Source of the DNA: Omnitrophica bacterium RIFCSPHIGHO2_02_FULL_51_18
GTDB taxonomy: Bacteria; Omnitrophota; Gorgyraeia; 2-02-FULL-51-18
Assembly (NCBI GenBank): GCA_001804125.1
Contig: MHFI01000020.1
Coordinates: 1 to 40,971, forward strand
Length of the DNA stretch: 40,971 bases
Direction of reading: 5' to 3'
The notes beneath the pieces were generated by a model that saw only the letters and a program-made list of their open reading frames with translations, was not told the origin of the DNA and made no database searches. Below are positions 37,020-40,971 of this stretch, piece after piece. Positions within the stretch are counted from its first letter, which is position 1. Each line of letters begins with the position of its first letter. A program made the translations under genes and the position numbers.

Positions 37020-38346
37020 CGACTTTTTTGATCACTTGAGTTGCGAGACCTATTAATCCCAGGATGATAACTCCGATGGCGGCCCACAGCAAATACGGTT
37101 TATTCTCTGTCCACGGTTTTGACTCTTTGACAGGCTCAAAATTTTTATTCCGTATTTCTTCGGACAGATGCACCTTCACAAAATCTGCCAACGATTTAGT
37201 GCTCAGAACTTGCTCTATATCATAAGACACTGATGGTGCCGCAGGATTGCCATACCACAGATCATAGGCCGTGTTATTTTCACGGAGAAACACAGCAAAC
37301 TGTTTTAATCCATGGGCCTTCACCGAATCTATTTGGATCGGCTTATTATCACCGTTCAGTACTTTTATTTTAAGATACCGACATTTGGTTTCACCAAACC
37401 GTACCATAGGGTTAGCATTCACCGTTCCATCCAATAAAATAGAAAAAATAGTTCCGTCGCCCGCCTGGCTCCATTCTTTCATATCGTTACTGCTCTGGAT
37501 CTCGATTCGTCTGAAAAAATTAGTTTGGTTTGATGATATTTCGACTTCTTCAATAGGCAGATTTTTATCCCCTAAATCTACAAAGACGTCCACACTTTTC
37601 CCGTCTTGGCTGATCTCTGTCTTAGTAATAACCCCAGCGTATGTGCTTTCCGCGGCCTCGATTTTTTCCGATGTGAGGATCTGGACGTCGCTTAATTCTA
37701 TAGGCTCTTTATCTTGATTATGAGGGATTACGACACGCACATACCTAAACTTTGCCTCTGGAAACCGAAAGCTTAAGTTTTGTGAAGAATAATGCCCAAA
37801 ACTATATCCGGCGTAAGTTTCATTCGTAAGGCTTGCGAAATAATTAGCGCTTTCTTCATAGGATAAAGAATAGACACCAATACCCTTCCGGATCACCTCC
37901 CAGTTTCTGTTATCCTGGGAGCCTTCCACGTCTATTTTCCTGTAAAAATTATTGTGCTTAGGAATAAGTTTAATTTCATTGTACGTACCTATTTTCTCAC
38001 CCAGATCTATCAAAAGGCTGGTTTCCTCTGCTTTGACTTCATTAGATAAAACCTTGGATATTAGTTTCTTGGCCTTGATGACTTCAGCCTGCCTTCGGAT
38101 TGTATAGGGTGCCTCCGCGCCTTGCGAACTCATTATTCTTAAATCATAAAGATCCGGGCGAGAGGAGTTATAAACTTTTCCATCAAACTCCGCCGCAACA
38201 ACCTGGCTGGCATTGTTATTTATTTCAATCGATCGGCTAAATTCCCACTGTTTCAATGGAGTCTCGGCACCGCACACCTGTGAAATTGCTAACCACGCCA
38301 CAAATCCGAGAGAAAAAATGCATTTGACCCTAGCCTCTAATCTCAT
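37009..38346 (-). CDS. DUF3999-type membrane-anchored periplasmic protein
   Basis: 445 residues. Signal peptide about 1-27 (LGFVAWLAISQVCGAET); the mature part contains repeated beta-sandwich modules like discoidin (F5/8-type) domains: SIEINNNASQVVAAEFDG, LPKHNNFYRKIDVEGSQDN and EVEISSNQTNFFRRIEIQSS; the C-terminus has a membrane helix (YLLWAAIGVIILGLIGLATQV) and a short basic tail. DUF3999 genes are regularly next to DUF2339 genes in other bacteria, and so they are here, which supports the call. The role is unknown. The start is backed by a perfect AAGGAGGTG. It follows DUF2339 by 11 bases. Confidence 0.85.
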   Translation of the reverse strand: MRLEARVKCIFSLGFVAWLAISQVCGAETPLKQWEFSRSIEINNNASQVVAAEFDGKVYNSSRPDLYDLRIMSSQGAEAPYTIRRQAEVIKAKKLISKVLSNEVKAEETSLLIDLGEKIGTYNEIKLIPKHNNFYRKIDVEGSQDNRNWEVIRKGIGVYSLSYEESANYFASLTNETYAGYSFGHYSSQNLSFRFPEAKFRYVRVVIPHNQDKEPIELSDVQILTSEKIEAAESTYAGVITKTEISQDGKSVDVFVDLGDKNLPIEEVEISSNQTNFFRRIEIQSSNDMKEWSQAGDGTIFSILLDGTVNANPMVRFGETKCRYLKIKVLNGDNKPIQIDSVKAHGLKQFAVFLRENNTAYDLWYGNPAAPSVSYDIEQVLSTKSLADFVKVHLSEEIRNKNFEPVKESKPWTENKPYLLWAAIGVIILGLIGLATQVIKKVDEK

Positions 38347-38357
38347 AGGACACCTCC

Positions 38358-40301
38358 TTAATCTTTTAACGCAAAATCACGCAAACGATCCTTATATTTC
38401 TGATAAAAGAACGACACCATCATTAAAACTAGACCCAGTCCTACAAAGGATATGATGCGGTAAATGCGATCCAGATGGGAAAGATCAAATGAGAATATTT
38501 TGAGCACAGCAATACCGAAAAGAACCAACGCCATAAGACGCAGCGCGCGAAATTTCCTATAAATACCAATTGCAATGGTTATAAGGGCATAAATAATCCA
38601 TAAAACTGAGATACTGAGCTGTCTGGCGCTGAATAGATCGCTATAAGTCGATGTGAATACCCCTCTAAACTTAGGACCTTGCTCAGGTAGCCCTGCCAGT
38701 AAGGTTTTAACATAAGCCATATGTGAAAAATAAGTTTGTGATTCAAGAGACAATTGGATTAAAAGCACGACATTTGCCAGTATAATTAAAAGCGTCGACA
38801 TGATTCTTTCGTCCTGGCGTATCTCATTTTTATATTTTTTATAAAGCCACCCGGCTGCGAATAAAACCGCCACAATCACCGTATACGTAAACATCCTTTC
38901 ATTTAAAATAAACGCATAATTTGAATGATTATAGTTATAAGGGTTATACGGATAGTCTATGGCTACCAGTCGAATTAAACTTAAGGCGCCCACAACCATT
39001 CCGGCTTTTCGAATATACGAATGCCGGAGTCTCATCCCTATCCAGAACAAAACAATCGATTCCACAGCCCAGCTGATCGTGACCCAGTTTTGCTTCAACT
39101 GAATTGGAATCGCAATGGTCACAAAAAGCGCGGTTAGGCCTACATAACTCAATATAAGTCCGCTGTCTTCCTTGCAACGCCTCAGAGCACTGTACGAGTA
39201 AGCCATATAAACACAGGCTAAACCGATAGGTAGAAGTCCGGGCAACGTTCCGGCGTGAGGCTTCAATATAACAAAAAGTGCTGAAAAATAGGCTACTCCG
39301 TTGAAAAGCACTAAACTGAGATCAGTCCCATCCGATTTTTCTTTGCGAATTAAATTATGACTGATTGAAAGTAGGCAAAATATAACAAAGAACATGGAGG
39401 CAAATAAAAATGCAGTCACCCAGTCTTGGGACTTATAGCTGGATGTGTACCAAGTGTTAAATAAGAAGCAGGTCGAAACAAATGAGGCTAGGTTCAAAAA
39501 TCGCCATTTTTTGTAAATGCTCATGTATAAAACACCTAAATCTAAAAGCGCTATGTAAGAGAAAAGAAGTTGAGGACTCAGGATTTTAGTGTTAAACAAA
39601 AGAGGTGTTAGAAACCCTCCGGCTATCCCTATAACCGCGGAACTTAGCCAGTTGGTGCGTATAGACCAGAAACCACAGTATAAGGTAACAGCGCTCATGA
39701 ATGCCAACGCTGGGGTGAGACCAATCAAGTGATAGAATCCAAATGAGGCGTATATGGATAGGTAAAGTATCCCGACACCGCCACCATGAAGGCCTTGAGA
39801 CATAACATCATATTTCTTATTTCTTGTGAATTCACTGCCGACTAACATACCAAACCCCGCGACGAGTCCTAATAGAACACGTCCCAACTCTCCGATCCAA
39901 CGATTATCAAAAGCATATTTTAAAAAGAAGGCTACGCCAAAAAGCAGGGCAATGACGCCTATGCGGTTAAGCCACACAAGCCCTATTGTGGATTCGATAT
40001 CTGCTTCCTTGAGAATTTCTTTTTTGGGCTTGGCTACGAATGGCGCTGATTTTGGTTCCTCGACCATTGGAATTCCAACAGCTATCTTGGTTCCGCCTAC
40101 GCTCTCGATTCCTGCGGACTTTTCCAGTCTATTCAATCGCTGATCAAACCGTTCAAACTGGCTATTAACAACTTCTTGATATTTGAGGAACTGCACCCTG
40201 GAAATATTGGAGTCCTCAGTATTAATGAGTTTTTCATTGCAGGATAAGCACTGCGCCCATGAATCATCATACGTCTTATGACATTTCGGACATTTTCTCA
40301 T
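38358..40301 (-). CDS. DUF2339 polytopic membrane protein with zinc ribbon
   Basis: 647 residues. N-terminal zinc ribbon C4-PK-C7 ... C18-LS-C21; a helical stretch with FDQRLNRLEKSAG (about 50-62); then about 16 to 18 membrane helices with the conserved start LVWLNRIGVIALLFGVAFFLKYAF. This is the DUF2339 architecture. No biochemical function is established; the pairing with DUF3999 and the neighbouring acyltransferase and hydrolase suggests a lipid or exopolymer transport/acylation task in the envelope. The ATG overlaps the TGA of marR (ATGA), with GGAGGG about 11 bases ahead. Confidence 0.9.
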   Translation of the reverse strand: MRKCPKCHKTYDDSWAQCLSCNEKLINTEDSNISRVQFLKYQEVVNSQFERFDQRLNRLEKSAGIESVGGTKIAVGIPMVEEPKSAPFVAKPKKEILKEADIESTIGLVWLNRIGVIALLFGVAFFLKYAFDNRWIGELGRVLLGLVAGFGMLVGSEFTRNKKYDVMSQGLHGGGVGILYLSIYASFGFYHLIGLTPALAFMSAVTLYCGFWSIRTNWLSSAVIGIAGGFLTPLLFNTKILSPQLLFSYIALLDLGVLYMSIYKKWRFLNLASFVSTCFLFNTWYTSSYKSQDWVTAFLFASMFFVIFCLLSISHNLIRKEKSDGTDLSLVLFNGVAYFSALFVILKPHAGTLPGLLPIGLACVYMAYSYSALRRCKEDSGLILSYVGLTALFVTIAIPIQLKQNWVTISWAVESIVLFWIGMRLRHSYIRKAGMVVGALSLIRLVAIDYPYNPYNYNHSNYAFILNERMFTYTVIVAVLFAAGWLYKKYKNEIRQDERIMSTLLIILANVVLLIQLSLESQTYFSHMAYVKTLLAGLPEQGPKFRGVFTSTYSDLFSARQLSISVLWIIYALITIAIGIYRKFRALRLMALVLFGIAVLKIFSFDLSHLDRIYRIISFVGLGLVLMMVSFFYQKYKDRLRDFALKD

Positions 40302-40795
40302 GGCTTGATTTTCCCTCCATTATTCTGTGAGATCGTTTGTCGCAGACTTTCTAAGACCGATGTGACATTAACTAGATTACCTTCAGGCAGACAGACTATT
40401 TTGTCAACGCTCTTCTTATATATAGGCCATACTTTGTTTAAAAGATCGGATGCTTTCTTCGTGACCTTTATGAGATTCACTCTTCTATCACCTGTCAACG
40501 ATACCCTCTCAACAAATTTGTTCTTTTCTAGACGATCGACTAGCCGGGTAATATTCCCTGCTGTTACAATTATCTTTTTACATAGCTCGCTTTGAGGCAA
40601 CCCCTTGTTTTTCCCTACGTGTTTTATTACCAAAAGTGCATTCATTGTCACAGGACTTAACCCATAGACACTCAAGGTTTCGTCTATTTTTCTTTCGACA
40701 AGGGCATAACACGAAGCCATGTTGTATAAAAACTTTTCTTTTTGTCTATTCTTACTATCTCGTATTCCAAGCTCACTAAAAATTGGCATACCCAA
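40298..40795 (-). CDS. MarR-family transcriptional regulator
   Basis: 165 residues: helical N-terminus with dimerisation part, winged helix-turn-helix at about 65-112 (PQSELCKKIIVTAGNITRLV recognition region; wing GDRRVNLIKV with D103/R104 as usual), and C-terminal dimer helices. Such proteins are usually repressors released by small ligands. It heads the DUF2339 operon, overlapping it by four bases, and a perfect 12-bp palindrome lies just upstream of its promoter -10, so it probably represses the whole operon. AAGGAG precedes the ATG. Confidence 0.93.
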   Translation of the reverse strand: MGMPIFSELGIRDSKNRQKEKFLYNMASCYALVERKIDETLSVYGLSPVTMNALLVIKHVGKNKGLPQSELCKKIIVTAGNITRLVDRLEKNKFVERVSLTGDRRVNLIKVTKKASDLLNKVWPIYKKSVDKIVCLPEGNLVNVTSVLESLRQTISQNNGGKIKP

Positions 40796-40811
40796 AATCT
40801 CCTTACTGTTG

Positions 40812-40845
40812 ATTATAGTTTACATGATAATTATTGATATATCAA
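40812..40845 (-). promoter_or_regulatory. MarR operon promoter with operator-like palindrome
   Basis: TATAAT (40812-40817, minus strand) lies 16 bases ahead of the marR ATG. TTGATATATCAA (40834-40845) is a perfect 12-bp palindrome overlapping the expected -35 region, which has no good hexamer of its own. Position and symmetry fit an autorepressing MarR site. Confidence 0.55.
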
Positions 40846-40860
40846 ATAATATTTCAAAGA

Positions 40861-40971
40861 TCGGCAAAAAAATCACGAACGTCCGGCGGGAATCCGCGGG
40901 TATTTTGTAATAGCTTAGTCCCGCCAGAGAATATTCCACCTCACCATGCCCCATCTTCAAAAGGACAATGC
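40861..40971. other. Right-edge segment with no supported gene
   Basis: No coding region with support. It holds GGCGGGA and TCCCGCC as an inverted pair (40883-40925) and TGTAATAGCTTAGTC (40906-40920), which resembles an end of the family C element at 32056-32194. It may be the edge of another repeat cut by the window end. Confidence 0.35.

Overview
The window looks like chromosomal DNA of an uncultivated, diderm (Gram-negative-type) bacterium. Support comes from lipoproteins with lipoboxes, ExbB/ExbD, a GT39 lipid-linked glycosyltransferase, a complete LivKHMGF importer, large membrane kinases, and tRNA genes that lack an encoded CCA end (a CCA-adding/PcnB enzyme is present). The density of dispersed palindromes between genes, one of them inside a gene, recalls Omnitrophota/Elusimicrobiota-type genomes, but that placement is only an inference. 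Most genes lie on the minus strand in short operons with frequent GTG and TTG starts; two genes appear to start at AUU and AUC.

Left part (1-5219): a probable metal-stress locus (start of an unseen gene, a small His/Cys-rich secreted protein, a PII-like protein with a shortened T-loop), then CDF cation efflux with a single-domain response regulator and an excisionase-type HTH protein, then ExbD/ExbB and PcnB. A perfect 12-bp hairpin covers the exbD ribosome-binding site. 5250-11439: peroxiredoxin with its own promoter, then a minus-strand operon of a small ABM-like protein, MgtE, a FecR-like protein, a GT39 transferase and a PfkB sugar kinase. 11440-21610: a PG-binding lipoprotein divergent from an ABC exporter pair and a HIT protein, then RRM protein, RluB-type pseudouridine synthase, TypA/BipA, DusB, GreA, Maf, a BaiN/HI0933-type flavoprotein and two small proteins.

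21607-31955: LivF, G, M, H and K are continuous with a response regulator, a PAS histidine kinase and a PG-binding lipoprotein, all behind one strong sigma70-type promoter; a second response regulator and CHASE4/HAMP/PAS kinase lie upstream. This suggests sensing tied to amino-acid uptake. 32258-35355: tRNA-Glu(CUC), a GH94-type phosphorylase and tRNA-Leu(GAG), the latter between two identical 64-bp palindromes, one of which cuts off a GNAT-like gene.

35560-40795 is a compact five-gene operon, MarR regulator - DUF2339 - DUF3999 - membrane hexapeptide acyltransferase - alpha/beta hydrolase, visibly more AT-rich than the rest, with a palindromic operator ahead of marR. It is the best candidate for an undescribed envelope-modifying system. 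The other strong signal is a set of five palindromic repeat families. Two of them show matched changes on both arms (selection or copying that preserves the fold), and several copies begin exactly at the stop codon of a gene.
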